DNA of 64,000 bases from Cydia pomonella. Lineage: Eukaryota; Arthropoda; Insecta; Lepidoptera; Tortricidae. The notes under the pieces were generated by a model, which worked only from the letters and a program-made list of their open reading frames with translations, had not been told where the DNA came from and did no database searches. How positions within the stretch are numbered: the first letter of the stretch is position 1; each line of letters starts with the position of its first letter. Both the position numbers and the translations under genes were made by a program. Shown here in pieces: positions 62,980 through 64,000 of this stretch. The stretch is taken from NCBI RefSeq assembly GCF_033807575.1, contig NC_084715.1, positions 5,257,349 to 5,321,348 on the forward strand, in the 5' to 3' direction.

Positions 62980-63315
62980 TCGGCATGACACGGCAAGGGA
63001 TCCTTCGGCATTTTGCCGAGGCCTCTCCAGGCATGCCGAGGTATGCTTAAGAATGCCGAGGCATCCCTCAGGCGTTCTTAGGCATACCAAGGCGTCTTAG
63101 ACATGCCGAGGCTTCTTAGCCATGCCTGGGCGTCTAAGACGCCTTGGTATGCCTACGAACGCCTGAGGGATGCTGCGGATTTCCTAAGCACACCTCGGCA
63201 TGCTTGAGGATGCCTCCTCAACATGCCTGAGGATACTTCGGCATGCCTGGGGATGCCTTGACATGCCTGAGAACGCCTCAGGATGCCTGGAAGGATCCCT
63301 TGCCAAGCCATGTCG
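62980..63315. repeat. Inverted minisatellite (GGCATGCC-type units)
   Basis: About 20 degenerate units around AGGCATGCCGAGG or TGCCTGAGGA. Outer ends CGGCAAGGGATCCTT and AAGGATCCCTTGCC are inverted, as are TCGGCATGACA and a degraded partner (GCCATGTCGA). Inner arms 63062-63102 and 63132-63172 are inverted with one mismatch in 41. The unit itself is palindromic. Confidence 0.85.
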
Positions 63316-64000
63316 ATAGTGCACATTATGAAATCAAAGTACTTACCTACTATTTTAAGCAATAACTAAGGAAGCACTGTGACTGACCAATTTAAACTCG
63401 CGCAAAACTCGTAAACTTCACGTATTAATTAACAAAAGTCGTAAATCAGCTCTAGAATGTAAAACAAAGTGTTAATCTAGCAAGCGTATAACCGAAAACC
63501 TCCACAACAAGTTTACTTTCAAAGTAGTCCTTTATCGACTCACCCTTATTACCTTGGAATAGAGTTCACTGAAAAATATCAAGCAAGAGATTGGTTATGA
63601 ATGGCGCCAGCTCAGCTTAACACAAATGTCACGGCGCCCTGCCGAGGCGGAAAACTCTCTTTCTTCCTGAATTACACTTCAAACCCTCCATTGAAATCTC
63701 AACTTTATCATTAAAGCAACACGGTTCACTTTCGGTTGGAACGCAGCGAGAAAATTTAAGGAATTTTCTAGTCGCGTCGCCCACTTCAATTTGAGTCGTG
63801 TTCGGTCGTGTTAGGGTTGAAATTGGATCATGTTGAGTGTGAAATCTTCCAGTCTCCTGCGGCAAATTGTTTCCTCGCCCGGCGTGTTTGTATTTTATTA
63901 TACATTTTTATTTCTCGATAACATTAGCTTAACCGACTTTTCATTGCCTCCGCTAGGGCTGTCGCCGGAGTTTATCGTTTTATTGCTACTTGCTTCTTTA
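63316..64000. other. No gene recognised
   Basis: A GC-richer patch at 63600-63880 has a 78-codon minus frame without a domain. No repeats recognised up to the window edge. Confidence 0.4.

Noticed and set aside
62980..63315. Coding repeat protein (frames at 62867-63100 and 63153-63362)
   Set aside because: The frames arise from 15-16 bp palindromic repeat units on both strands and do not continue outside the array.

Overview
The window looks like nuclear, non-coding DNA from a moth or butterfly (Lepidoptera). It is AT-rich, has no long open reading frame, and is dense with short repeats I recognise from lepidopteran genomes: tRNA-derived SINEs, 5'-truncated LINE 3' ends, and many small terminal-inverted-repeat elements (MITEs). 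Assignment to the order rests on recognising repeat families from memory. No species can be named. Element class names below are inferences unless a target-site duplication (TSD) or a protein motif is cited.

The only stretch that looks like host coding sequence is at 10.13-10.92 kb. A 98-bp exon-like block with an acceptor, an in-frame acidic/Pro-rich peptide and a donor is followed by two copies on an exact 147-bp period (81 bp exon-like plus 66 bp intron-like), then by a fourth, partial copy that keeps its donor. This suggests the window lies inside or beside a gene with very large introns. I could not name the gene, and no second independent exon was found.

Layout. 0-10 kb: SINE body, several MITEs, a 485-bp TIR element (2.78-3.27 kb) and a 473-bp TIR element with a TA duplication (5.89-6.37 kb). 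10-15 kb: the exon-like array, two related LINE C-terminal fragments (11.8-12.1 and 13.8-14.4 kb) and a SINE split by a LINE 3' end. 15-24 kb: long unannotated tracts, SINE-B copies, RTE-like reverse transcriptase (RT) tails and several MITEs. 24-30 kb: a palindrome cluster, a full-length SINE, a tRNA-Ala-like SINE with a LINE fragment inserted (12-bp TSD), and a 330-bp foldback. 30-38 kb: sparse repeats and a repeat-poor tract (32.6-34.4 kb) that could hold regulatory DNA. 38-44 kb: a degenerate tandem array, a frameshifted RNase H/zinc-knuckle LINE tail, more RT tails and MITEs. 46-51 kb: palindromic MITEs, a repeat carrying the internal-promoter half of 5S rRNA, and a MITE inserted in a LINE 3' UTR. 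53-64 kb: hairpins, a second copy of the 2.78 kb element with a 269-bp exact internal duplication, a head-to-head SINE pair and an inverted minisatellite.

There is no operon, CRISPR array, prokaryotic signal or complete autonomous transposon. The coding remnants are C-terminal pieces of non-LTR retrotransposons, mostly frameshifted or truncated. The interest lies in local structure: exon-like tandem duplication, nested insertions that give relative ages, and palindromic or inverted arrays.
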